A stretch of 34,100 nt of DNA, from positions 1-34,100 of the forward strand of contig JBHIDQ010000003.1 in assembly GCA_046760155.1 (NCBI GenBank). Reading direction: 5' to 3'. The position numbers and the translations under genes are program-made. The notes under the pieces are model-generated. The model did not search any database and was not told the DNA's origin. It saw only the letters and a list, made by a program, of their open reading frames with translations. Source of the stretch: JBHIDQ01 sp046760155. Lineage in GTDB: Bacteria; Chloroflexota; Dehalococcoidia; Dehalococcoidales; RBG-16-60-22. Shown in pieces: positions 21,995-29,516 of this stretch (positions within the stretch are counted from its first letter, which is position 1; every line of letters begins with the position of its first letter).

Positions 21995-22804
21995 TTACCT
22001 GCCCAGTTCTTTAGCTCGCTTGTAGGCAGCCGTAATTGCTTGCTGAACTAGGTCGCTGAAGCCGCCTTTTTCAAACTGGAGCAGTGCTGCGGCAGTAGTA
22101 CCGCCAGGTGAGGTAACCATTCTGCGTAGTTCAGCCGGTGATTTGTCTGATTTCTGAAGTAGATGACCGGAGCCGAGCATGGTCTGGAGCACTAGTTCCT
22201 CAGCCACATTGGGGGAAAGGCCAATCTTCAGCGCAGCATCAACTAGAGACTCGACAAAAAGGAAGAAATAAGCTGGCCCGCTGCCGCTTATCGCCGTAGC
22301 CATATCAAGATACTTTTCATCGTCAACATAGATTTCTTTGCCCATTGTGCTAAGGATAGAGCTTGCCCATTTCTTTTGCGACTCGGTTACCTCAGCTGTA
22401 GCCGTCCAGACGCTGATGCCCTCCCCAATCTGGGCGGGTGTATTGGGCATTACCCGAACAATAGACCGGTGATTAAGCCCTTGACATAAAGTGTCAATCC
22501 TGGCTCCGGCGATGATAGACAAGACAAGTTGGCTTGGCTTAAGCTGACCACCGAGATTAGGCATTACCTCAGCTAAATTCTGTGGTTTAATCGCCAGAAC
22601 GATGATATCACCCTTATCCGCCGCTTCGCGATTATCTTCCGTCACCGCGACATCGTATTTTTGTTTCAGACGCTGGCGGCGTTCTTCCTTAATATCACTA
22701 ACCCAAACCGTCGAAGGCATGCTCAGCCCTTTACCCAGAACTGCGGATAGCATCGCTTCACCCATCGCCCCGCCACCGATAAAGACTATCTTTATGGTAT
22801 CCAT
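21995..22804 (-). CDS. proC: Pyrroline-5-carboxylate reductase
   Basis: 269 residues from the ATG at 22804. An upstream in-frame start at 22852 would overlap leuS and add 16 residues not typical of the family. It catalyses the last step of proline synthesis with NAD(P)H. The Rossmann motif is IVFIGGGAMGEAML. The conserved VMPNTPAQIGEGISVW, the substrate-site signature SGSGPAYFFLFVESLVDAALKIGL and the C-terminal MVTSPGGTTAAAL are all intact. It starts 10 bases after the leuS stop and is followed by yggT. Confidence 0.96.
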   Translation of the reverse strand: MDTIKIVFIGGGAMGEAMLSAVLGKGLSMPSTVWVSDIKEERRQRLKQKYDVAVTEDNREAADKGDIIVLAIKPQNLAEVMPNLGGQLKPSQLVLSIIAGARIDTLCQGLNHRSIVRVMPNTPAQIGEGISVWTATAEVTESQKKWASSILSTMGKEIYVDDEKYLDMATAISGSGPAYFFLFVESLVDAALKIGLSPNVAEELVLQTMLGSGHLLQKSDKSPAELRRMVTSPGGTTAAALLQFEKGGFSDLVQQAITAAYKRAKELGR

Positions 22805-22814
22805 TCTGGTGCCT

Positions 22815-25277
22815 TCACTGCACGACAAAATTGACCAACTTACCGGGGACATATATTCTTTTTAGAATTTTTTTACCTTCAAGGTAAGCATTGGCTCGTT
22901 TGGCTTTTTCGAGGAGTAATTGGGGAAGTTCCGCCTCGGTAATGGAGGCTGGGGCAGTGATCCGGTCACGCAGCTTACCGTTCACTTGAATCACTAGGGT
23001 AATCTCTTCGTCCTTGGCGAGCTCTTCATCCCATTGTGGCCAGCTTTGATTATGAATGCTGTACTCACGCCCGGTCTTCTGCCATAACTCTTCGGCCAGA
23101 TGGGGGGCGGTAGGCGCGAGGAGTCTGAGTAAGATACTTATCGATTCTTCCCAAGCTGAAGCTGTAACTGCTCCTGTTTTCTTCAGTTTGGCCAGATAGT
23201 TAGTGAGTTCCATAAGTGCAGCTATCATCGTATTAAAGTGAAGTTTTTCGAGGTCTTTGGTCACTCTCTTTATTGTCTGGTGAGTAAACCGGGTTAGCTC
23301 CCGCTCTGCTTTCTGTCTGACATCAGGACTGCTCTTTTCATTCTGGTGATATCCTTCCAGCACCAGACGCCATACCCGATCAAGCCAGCGACTTACCCCG
23401 CTGAGGCCACTATCATCCCACTCACCACCCTGTTCCCAAGGTGCCAAGAACATGAGGTAAGCACGAATGGCATCTGCTCCCACCTCAGCGACGTACTCGT
23501 CAGGAGTGATTACATTGCCTCTGGATTTACTCATCTTCTGCTTCTCAACAATAATAATCCCCTGGTTAAACATGCGTTTATATGGCTCATCAAAGTCGAT
23601 CAGACCCATGTCCCGGATTGCCTTAGTAAAGAAGCGGGAGTAGAGGAGGTGCATAACAGCGTGCTCAGCCCCGCCAGTATAAAGATCTACGGGCATCCAG
23701 TATTTCACCTTATCAGCATCAAATGGGGCGGTATCACAGTTGGGGCTAGTATAGCGAAGAAAATACCAATTAGAGCACATAAAGGTGTCCATAGTGTCAG
23801 TTTCCCGCTTGCCTGGGCCACCGCAGCGGGGACAGGTGGTATTGACAAACTGTTCATGGTATTTGAGTGGGGATTCACCAGTAGGTCTGAACTCGGCGTC
23901 TTCCGGTAGCAAGACGGGTAGGTCTTCTTCCGGGACAGGAACAATGCCACACTTCTGGCAGTAAATCATGGGGATTGGTGCTCCCCAGTAGCGCTGACGG
24001 GAGATAAGCCAATCGCGAAGTCGATAGGTTATGGTTCGCTTACCCCAGCCTTTCTCCTCGAGAAAATCAGAGATGGCTTCTATGCCCTGCTCGTTGGGAA
24101 CTCCGTTAAACTGCGCCGAGTTCACGATGACGCCTGGTTCAATATAGGCTTCTTCCAGTTCTTCGCCCTGCCATCCGGGAGGCGCTATTACCACCCGTAT
24201 TGGCAGGTCATACTTCTTGGCAAAAATGAAATCGCGCTCATCATGAGCCGGTACCCCCATTACCGCACCGGTACCATAGCTCAACAGCACATAGTCAGCA
24301 ATCCAGATGGGCACCTTTTCCCTATTTAGCCGGTTGATGCAATAAGCCCCGATAAATACACCATCCTTTTCTTTCTCCGTTGAGAGTCGTTCTATTTCAC
24401 TCAGACGTCTTGATTTAGCAATGTAATCTTCAACTTCGGCTCTCTTATCTGGCGAGGTCAGTACTTCCACCAGCGGGTGCTCTGGGGCTAGAACCATAAA
24501 GGTAACGCCAAAGGTGGTATCAGGACGGGTGGTAAATACCCTTATCTCTTTTGCTTCTGTGTTGGGGTGGTCAAGGGCAAAGGAAATTTCGGTACCCTGG
24601 CTCTTACCTATCCAGTTCCGCTGCATCGTTTTTATCCGCTCAGACCAGACGGTGTCTTTATATTCTAGAAGCTCATCGGCATATTTGGTGATGCGGAAGA
24701 ACCACTGCTCCAGGTCTCGCCGGGTTACCGCAGCCCCACAGCGCTCGCAGAAGCCTCCACTGACTACTTGTTCGTTGGCCAGCACCGTCTGACAGCGGGG
24801 GCACCAATTAACTGGAGCCTTGGCTCGATAAGCCAAATCGGCCTCATACAGCTTCAAGAAGAACCACTCTGTCCACTTGTAATACTCAGGCAAGCAGCTA
24901 ACTACCTCTCGACTCCAATCATAAATGGCACCTATGCTCCTGAGTTGGCGACGCATGTTGTCTACGTTTTGCATCGTCCATTTAAAGGGGTGAATGCCCC
25001 GCGAGATAGCAGCATTCTCCGCCGGCAGACCAAAGGCATCAAATCCCATCGGATGAAGCACATTATAACCCTGCATTCGCTTGAATCGGGCATGAACGTC
25101 AGATGGCGCCATGGCATACCAGTGCCCAATATGGAGGTCACCCGAGGTATAGGGGAACATGGTCAGGTCATACCACTTGGGTCGAGGATCATCTTCGCTA
25201 ACTTGGTACAACCTGTCATCTTCCCACTTCTGTTGCCATTTCTTCTCTATTTCCTGAGGATTATACTTAGCTATCAT
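22815..25277 (-). CDS. leuS: Leucyl-tRNA synthetase
   Basis: 820 residues, class I aminoacyl-tRNA synthetase. HIGH motif is GDLHIGHWYAM and KMSKS is KQKMSKSRGNVITPDEYV. The zinc-ribbon cysteines CPRCQTVL and CERCG lie in the N-terminal half, with another pair in CQKCG and CPRCGGPG. The CP1 editing domain is present (VFTTRPDTTFGVTFMVLAPEHPL; GTGAVMGVPAHDERD). The anticodon-binding and C-terminal domains end VNGKLRDRITAPA. The ATG follows GGAGG. A long leader precedes it, and proC and yggT follow in the same operon. Confidence 0.97.
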   Translation of the reverse strand: MIAKYNPQEIEKKWQQKWEDDRLYQVSEDDPRPKWYDLTMFPYTSGDLHIGHWYAMAPSDVHARFKRMQGYNVLHPMGFDAFGLPAENAAISRGIHPFKWTMQNVDNMRRQLRSIGAIYDWSREVVSCLPEYYKWTEWFFLKLYEADLAYRAKAPVNWCPRCQTVLANEQVVSGGFCERCGAAVTRRDLEQWFFRITKYADELLEYKDTVWSERIKTMQRNWIGKSQGTEISFALDHPNTEAKEIRVFTTRPDTTFGVTFMVLAPEHPLVEVLTSPDKRAEVEDYIAKSRRLSEIERLSTEKEKDGVFIGAYCINRLNREKVPIWIADYVLLSYGTGAVMGVPAHDERDFIFAKKYDLPIRVVIAPPGWQGEELEEAYIEPGVIVNSAQFNGVPNEQGIEAISDFLEEKGWGKRTITYRLRDWLISRQRYWGAPIPMIYCQKCGIVPVPEEDLPVLLPEDAEFRPTGESPLKYHEQFVNTTCPRCGGPGKRETDTMDTFMCSNWYFLRYTSPNCDTAPFDADKVKYWMPVDLYTGGAEHAVMHLLYSRFFTKAIRDMGLIDFDEPYKRMFNQGIIIVEKQKMSKSRGNVITPDEYVAEVGADAIRAYLMFLAPWEQGGEWDDSGLSGVSRWLDRVWRLVLEGYHQNEKSSPDVRQKAERELTRFTHQTIKRVTKDLEKLHFNTMIAALMELTNYLAKLKKTGAVTASAWEESISILLRLLAPTAPHLAEELWQKTGREYSIHNQSWPQWDEELAKDEEITLVIQVNGKLRDRITAPASITEAELPQLLLEKAKRANAYLEGKKILKRIYVPGKLVNFVVQ

Positions 25278-25445
25278 TTATCCTCCGTCTGAAGGAAAGC
25301 TTTCTGCCTACTTGATTGAGACGGCTGGTGACTTATCTCACTAACTCCTTCCCTTGATAAGTGGATAAGCGAATGGTGAGTGTAGGCAGAGAGGGCTTTG
25401 CCCCTCTCTGCAATCTCTTCTTGCTTCCAAATGATTCACACGATT

Positions 25446-25475
25446 AGTCTAACTTAATTGGCGCAGGCTCGTCAA
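25446..25475 (-). promoter_or_regulatory. Probable leuS promoter, proximal
   Basis: Minus strand TTGACG (25470-25475), an 18-base spacer and TAGACT (25446-25451). It lies inside a GGCGCAG/CTGCGCC inverted repeat (25460-25497). Confidence 0.45.
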
Positions 25476-25514
25476 TAAGCGGAGGGTTAACTGCGCCGAA
25501 TATGCCTCAAGCCA

Positions 25515-25542
25515 AGTCTAACCGTGACACCACTGCGGTCAA
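25515..25542 (-). promoter_or_regulatory. Possible leuS promoter, distal
   Basis: Minus strand TTGACC (25537-25542), a 16-base spacer and TAGACT (25515-25520). It has the same -10 sequence as the proximal candidate; weaker spacing. Confidence 0.3.
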
Positions 25543-25596
25543 CAGTTACCCAGCTTGATTATTTCGGTATGTGGAGCACCAACTTAATGCCATTAA

Positions 25597-25645
25597 TCAA
25601 AAAGAGAAGCTGGATATTCTTTCTCAACAAATATCCAGCCTCTTC
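25597..25645 (-). terminator. Rho-independent terminator after the DUF5679-like gene
   Basis: On the minus strand AATATCCAGC (25609-25618 complement) pairs with GCTGGATATT (25630-25639 complement) in a 10-bp stem, extendable by GAGG/TTCTC, followed by TTTTT. It lies 29 bases after the stop at 25674. The best terminator in the window. Confidence 0.85.
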
Positions 25646-25673
25646 AATAATTCGATTATTTATAATATTAGTT

Positions 25674-25814
25674 TTAGCCCTTCCCGATTCGGAACATCTT
25701 GGTGCCACATACAGGGCATGTCCCTTGTGTCGCCGGCTTCTTGTTCTTCATCGTGATGGACCTTGGATCTTTCATTTCCCTTTTGGCACGGCACTTCACA
25801 CAATAGGCTTGCAT
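25674..25814 (-). CDS. DUF5679-like 46-residue zinc-ribbon protein
   Basis: 46 residues, starting MQAYCVKCRAKREMKDP and ending GTCPVCGTKMFRIGKG. Two CxxC pairs (C5/C8 and C33/C36) form a zinc ribbon, and the chain is very basic. I recognise it as the DUF5679 type common in Chloroflexota and Actinobacteria; its function is unknown. The ATG is preceded by AGGAGG. It has its own promoter (25853-25881) and a strong terminator, so it is a complete single-gene unit. Confidence 0.88.
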   Translation of the reverse strand: MQAYCVKCRAKREMKDPRSITMKNKKPATQGTCPVCGTKMFRIGKG

Positions 25815-25852
25815 TGTTTACCTCCTTTTTCTTTTTGGTAGGATTAGCCAGA

Positions 25853-25881
25853 AGCATAAACTATTTTTCCTTTAATGTCAA
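25853..25881 (-). promoter_or_regulatory. Promoter of the DUF5679-like gene
   Basis: Minus strand TTGACA (25876-25881), a 17-base spacer and TATGCT (25853-25858), 38 bases before the ATG. Confidence 0.7.
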
Positions 25882-25956
25882 TAGTAACAAGAGCCAATAC
25901 GCGTAAAATTTAAGCGCCAATAATCATCCTGACTGAGATTATGCCATTAATCCAGC

Positions 25957-26076
25957 TTATTTCTTGCCTGCCCTCCGTCCTTTAGTTTTAGACTTGTCCA
26001 GAGCTATTTTATACCGTTTTATGGCTCTACCTGACTTAAACCGATTCAGATTGACAAAGCCTTTGGTTCTATTCAT
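25957..26076 (-). CDS. 39-residue basic protein, unknown
   Basis: 39 residues, MNRTKGFVNLNRFKSGRAIK onward, ending KTKGRRAGKK. About a third of residues are Lys or Arg, with no cysteines and no membrane segment. That composition suggests RNA, ribosome or DNA binding, but I recognise no family. A GAGG ribosome site precedes the ATG. A well-spaced promoter (TTGACT-17-TATATT) stands directly upstream, which supports a real gene. It lies upstream of the DUF5679-like gene on the same strand but with its own promoter. Confidence 0.55.
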   Translation of the reverse strand: MNRTKGFVNLNRFKSGRAIKRYKIALDKSKTKGRRAGKK

Positions 26077-26096
26077 TTTTTCTTGCCTCAGAGACA

Positions 26097-26125
26097 AATA
26101 TAGTATTCTTTTACCTTGTAGTCAA
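26097..26125 (-). promoter_or_regulatory. Promoter of the 39-residue gene
   Basis: Minus strand TTGACT (26120-26125), a 17-base spacer and TATATT (26097-26102), 20 bases before the ATG. It is divergent from the plus-strand promoter at 26135-26164. Confidence 0.65.
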
Positions 26126-26134
26126 ATTTAAACA

Positions 26135-26164
26135 TTGCTCATAATCAGTAATATCAACTATAAT
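26135..26164 (+). promoter_or_regulatory. Probable promoter of the methyltransferase gene
   Basis: TTGCTC (26135-26140), an 18-base spacer and a perfect TATAAT (26159-26164), 20 bases before the ATG. The -35 is weak. Confidence 0.5.
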
Positions 26165-26184
26165 TAGTCAATTCAGGTGCCAAA

Positions 26185-26832
26185 ATGACGATATTAAAAA
26201 TCGTACTGATAGTCTTAGGGGTTATTTTTTTATCTCTTGCTTTGCTTCGTGTCATCAGGAAGCTTCATCGTTCCCCAGCGCCAACCTTTATCGGACGGTT
26301 TTTGGATAGTGACTTCAGGCGTTGGTTCCAGTCGCCAGATAAAGTGATTGAGCGCAGTGGTATCAAACCGGGAATGACGGTAATGGAACTTGGCTGTGGC
26401 AGTGGCGCTTTTACCACTTTCATTGCTAGGGTAGTAGGGGAGCAGGGTAAGGTCTACGCTGTTGACGTCCAACCAGAGATGCTGCGGCAACTGGAGCGCA
26501 AATTATCTAGGTCAGAGAGTCAAGATATAACCAATATTGAGCTGAAGCAGGCTGGTGCTTATGACCTGCCGTTTGCCGATGAGTCTTTTGACCTCGTCTG
26601 TATGGTAAATGTACTTCCAGAGATACCGGATAGAGGCAGAGCATTACGGGAAATAAAAAGGGTGTTAACACCGGGCGGGATTTTAGCCGTAACCGAATTT
26701 TTGCCCGACCCAGATTATCCGTTGCGTTCGACTACCATCAAGCTATGCCAGCAGGAAGGGTTTATTCTCAATGATAATCTGGGTAATTTGTGGAATTACA
26801 CGATAAGGTTGAAGAAACCGCCCTCAGGGTAG
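26185..26832 (+). CDS. Membrane-anchored class I SAM methyltransferase
   Basis: 215 residues. An N-terminal hydrophobic helix (about 4-21, LKIVLIVLGVIFLSLALLRVI) is followed by a UbiE-like Methyltransf_11 domain. Motif I is VMELGCGSGAFTTFIA near residue 68, motif II acidic residue in VYAVDVQPEML, then FDLVCMVNVLPEIPDRGRALREIKRVLTPGGILAVTEF. The substrate is unknown; lipids or quinones are plausible for a membrane-tethered enzyme. The ATG follows AGGTG. It is followed by two MFS genes on the same strand, 60 bases away. Confidence 0.88.
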   Translation: MTILKIVLIVLGVIFLSLALLRVIRKLHRSPAPTFIGRFLDSDFRRWFQSPDKVIERSGIKPGMTVMELGCGSGAFTTFIARVVGEQGKVYAVDVQPEMLRQLERKLSRSESQDITNIELKQAGAYDLPFADESFDLVCMVNVLPEIPDRGRALREIKRVLTPGGILAVTEFLPDPDYPLRSTTIKLCQQEGFILNDNLGNLWNYTIRLKKPPSG

Positions 26833-26892
26833 TAGCCAAGGAAATTCATGACGAATTTAAATAGTTTTACCTAGTTGACTGGCGAGGAGAGG

Positions 26893-28152
26893 ATGTATTT
26901 ATTGCGATTATCTTTTGGGCTTAAGGATAGACTATTTTACGGTTGGGTGGTGGTAGCTGTTTTTCTGGTTATAGGCATAACTTTTTACGGGATACACTTT
27001 TCTTTTGGCGTCTTCTTTAAGTCGATTGAGAGCGAGTTCAGCCTAACTCGAGCGACGACTTCCGCGATCTTATCAGCTAATATGGTACTCGCTGGTATTT
27101 ACTCTTTTTTTGCCGGCTGGGCTTTGGACCGGTACGGACCGAGAATCGTTGTCCTTTTGATGGGTATATTTACTGGTTTGAGTTTGGTACTAACCAGTCA
27201 GACTAATGCCCTATGGCAGTTATTCATCACTTATAGCCTATTATTAGCTATGGGAACCGGTCCTATATATGTCGTGCCGATGTCAGCCGTCTCGAGATGG
27301 TTTGCTAAAAAAAGGGGTATGGCTTTAGGCTTATCTAGTTTAGGAATCGGATTGGGAGTGATAGTGATGGCACCTTTTGCTACCTACTTGATTACTAACT
27401 TTGATTGGCATACCGCGTATTTAATAATTGGACTGATTGCCTGGTTAGTGGTGCTTCCTCTATCAATGCTCCTGAAAAAGGACCCACGTGACGTTGGTGC
27501 ACTACCTGACGGAGTAATAAAACCTTACGCCGATGATGTAAGGAGCGAGGAAAGCAGTATTCAGCCGATGGACTATTCACTGTCAGAGCTATTCAGAACC
27601 AGAAATTTCTGGCTATTTGTATGTATCTGGTTCATTTTTGCTGCCTGCGTGTTTCTAATCTTCACCCATCTGGTGCCCCATATTACGGATATAGGCTTTT
27701 CTGCGGGGCAGGCGGCGGTAGTGCTCAGTCTGATCGGCGTGGCTTCCATCCCCGGTAGACTGCTAATGGGTATTGCTTCAGATAGGCTGGGCAGAAAATT
27801 GGCGCCCATTATCTGTACCCTTCTTCAATCGGGGGCCATGGTGTGGTTGATCTGGGTTCAGGACTTATGGGGTCTCTATTTATTTGCCCTGGTTTTCGGC
27901 TTTGTCTACAGTGGTTTTGGCAGTAGTGGGGCCGCCCTGATTAGCGATACTTTTGGCTTAAGTAAAATTGGAGTCATCTTTGGTTTGCTGGAGATTAGTT
28001 TCGGTATTGGTGCGGCGATTGGTCCAGCCATAGGGGGGATCATTTTTGATATCAGGCAAAGTTATTCTATCGCTTTCTTAATTGGGGCAGTAGCTATGTT
28101 GGTGGTGACTTTGCTTGTCACTCTGGTCCGGCGAGAAACGGAGGTAACTTAG
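26893..28152 (+). CDS. MFS transporter, oxalate/formate antiporter-like (copy 1)
   Basis: 419 residues from the ATG at 26893, with AGGAG only 3 bases before it; a TTG at 26902 or 26875 is possible. It has twelve hydrophobic segments. The N-terminal half has FYGWVVVAVFLVIGITFYGIHFSFGVFF, the MFS loop motif GWALDRYGPRIV and QTNALWQLFITYSLLLAMG. The second half carries the corresponding SDRLGRKLAP. The opening and the glycine-rich helices fit the OFA/monocarboxylate family, which exchanges small carboxylates. The next gene is a close paralogue. The substrate cannot be set from sequence. Confidence 0.9.
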   Translation: MYLLRLSFGLKDRLFYGWVVVAVFLVIGITFYGIHFSFGVFFKSIESEFSLTRATTSAILSANMVLAGIYSFFAGWALDRYGPRIVVLLMGIFTGLSLVLTSQTNALWQLFITYSLLLAMGTGPIYVVPMSAVSRWFAKKRGMALGLSSLGIGLGVIVMAPFATYLITNFDWHTAYLIIGLIAWLVVLPLSMLLKKDPRDVGALPDGVIKPYADDVRSEESSIQPMDYSLSELFRTRNFWLFVCIWFIFAACVFLIFTHLVPHITDIGFSAGQAAVVLSLIGVASIPGRLLMGIASDRLGRKLAPIICTLLQSGAMVWLIWVQDLWGLYLFALVFGFVYSGFGSSGAALISDTFGLSKIGVIFGLLEISFGIGAAIGPAIGGIIFDIRQSYSIAFLIGAVAMLVVTLLVTLVRRETEVT

Positions 28153-28221
28153 CTGGCGGCCAGAGCATTTAAATATCTTAACAATTAAACCTGAGCTTTT
28201 AGCCAGCAGGAAGGAAAATCA

Positions 28222-29478
28222 TTGCTGCCAATTTTGAAGCTAAAAGAGAAACTATTTTATGGGTGGGTAGTGGTAGCTAATCTATTGGTTATGGGCACGG
28301 CGATTTGGGGGATACGCTTTTCTTTTGGTGTCTTCTTTAAGTCTTTAGAGAGTGAATTCAACCTAACTCGAGCAGCTACCTCGGCAATTTTCTCTACGCA
28401 GATGGTGCTTGGTGGTATCTTTACCATCTTGGGTGGCTGGGTGGCAGACCGATACGGACCGAGAGTACTTTTTCTCTTTTTGGGTGTAATTACTGGCCTT
28501 GGGCTTTTACTGACGAGCCAAACTAACGCCCTCTGGCAGTTATTTTTTACCTATAGCCTCTTCTTAGCTATGGGAACCAGTCCCATCTATGCAGGGGTGA
28601 TGTCAACCGCCTCAAGATGGTTTGACCGAAAACGGGGTTTAGCTATGGGCATCGCCAGTTCAGGGGCCGGATTAGGACCGTTGATTGTCGCTCCTTTTGC
28701 TACTTATCTCATTACCCAATTTGGTTGGCGTATGGCCTTTTTAATCTACGCGATGATCGCTTGGTTGGTAGTGATTCCCTTGTCCCGGCTATTGAAAAGG
28801 GAGCCATCTGAAGTTGGAGCCCTGCCGGATGGGAAGGAATATTCAGAGAGGTATCTAAGTGATACCGAAAAGGAAGGAGAGAAGATTCAGCCGATTGGTT
28901 TATCCCTGAGGGAAGCATTCCGGACCAGAAGTTTCTGGATGGTTATCTTTCTCTTCTTATTTTTTGCTTCCAGCTTACTTCTGATTTTAACCCACCTGAT
29001 ACCACATATCACCGATATCGGTTATTCGCCGGTGGAGGCGGCGACAGTGATCAGTTTGGTGGGAGGTTCGGCACTGGTGGGCAGAGTATTTTTGGGCATT
29101 GCCTCGGATAGGGTCGGGAGGAAAGCTGCCCTGGTTATCTGTACCTCACTTTGCGCCATAGCCATGCTATGGCTGCTCTGGGCGAAGGACTTGTGGATGT
29201 TCTATCTTTTTGCCATCGTTTTCGGGGCTGCTTGGGGGGGAATGGGGCCAACCTCGGCGGCACTGATTGGCCATACTTTTGGGCTAGGTAAGATTGGTGC
29301 CATTTTGGGAGCACTTGACGCTGGTTATAACGTGGGGGCAGCCATCGGTCCAATCATTGGCGGGTTCATTTTTGACATTAGCCACGGTTATTTTGTGGCG
29401 TTCTTGTACGGAGCTTTGGCCATGTTGCTCGCTACAGTGTTTGTCCTTCTAATTAGGAGGGAAAAGGAGAAATTTTGA
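28222..29478 (+). CDS. MFS transporter, oxalate/formate antiporter-like (copy 2)
   Basis: 418 residues from a TTG at 28222, preceded by AGGAAGG at 7 bases; no ATG fits the family start. It aligns along its whole length with the previous gene (shared FYGWVVVA, FSFGVFFKS, DRYGPR, LTSQTNALWQLF, SRWF, GALPDG, GAAIGP), with more than half of N-terminal residues the same by eye. It is a tandem duplication that has diverged. The loop motif GWVADRYGPRVL and second-half SDRVGRKAAL are intact, so both copies look functional. It converges on nuoN. Confidence 0.9.
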   Translation: MLPILKLKEKLFYGWVVVANLLVMGTAIWGIRFSFGVFFKSLESEFNLTRAATSAIFSTQMVLGGIFTILGGWVADRYGPRVLFLFLGVITGLGLLLTSQTNALWQLFFTYSLFLAMGTSPIYAGVMSTASRWFDRKRGLAMGIASSGAGLGPLIVAPFATYLITQFGWRMAFLIYAMIAWLVVIPLSRLLKREPSEVGALPDGKEYSERYLSDTEKEGEKIQPIGLSLREAFRTRSFWMVIFLFLFFASSLLLILTHLIPHITDIGYSPVEAATVISLVGGSALVGRVFLGIASDRVGRKAALVICTSLCAIAMLWLLWAKDLWMFYLFAIVFGAAWGGMGPTSAALIGHTFGLGKIGAILGALDAGYNVGAAIGPIIGGFIFDISHGYFVAFLYGALAMLLATVFVLLIRREKEKF

Positions 29479-29516
29479 GAGGATAGAGTGGGTAACTGAC
29501 AAATGATACCCTGCGA

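Larger units (their letters stand above)
25278..25598 (-). promoter_or_regulatory. Structured leuS leader (no gene seen)
   Basis: About 320 bases with no supported gene. On the minus strand it holds two promoter-like sites (described separately) and a perfect 10-bp hairpin GCAGAGAGGG/CCCTCTCTGC at 25386-25411. CTGCCTAC at the 3' side of that hairpin can instead pair with GTAGGCAG near 25304-25311. CCGTCT (25319-25324) can pair with AGACGG (25285-25290), which overlaps the leuS ribosome site. I did not find the T-box consensus TGGNACCGCG. An attenuation or RBS-masking role is inference. Confidence 0.45.

Noticed and set aside
22805..22852. Upstream start for proC
   Set aside because: It overlaps leuS and adds a non-family N-terminus before the Rossmann strand.
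23346..25292. Plus-strand open frames of 187 and 174 codons opposite leuS
   Set aside because: Shadows of the leuS codon pattern; leuS motifs are intact on the other strand.
25356..25372. DnaA-box-like TTATCCACT on the minus strand
   Set aside because: A single near-match with no cluster, AT-rich unwinding region or dnaA/dnaN gene nearby, so not an origin.
25278..25598. T-box riboswitch before leuS
   Set aside because: The only T-box-like string on the minus strand is GTGGTGTCACGG, which does not match TGGNACCGCG and is far from any terminator.
25524..25841. Plus-strand frame of 105 codons upstream of the methyltransferase
   Set aside because: It lies antisense to the DUF5679-like gene and its terminator, with no motif or ribosome site.
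29488..29512. GGGTA/TACCC hairpin between MFS copy 2 and nuoN as terminator
   Set aside because: Only 5 bp with a 12-base loop and no T-run; too weak to call.
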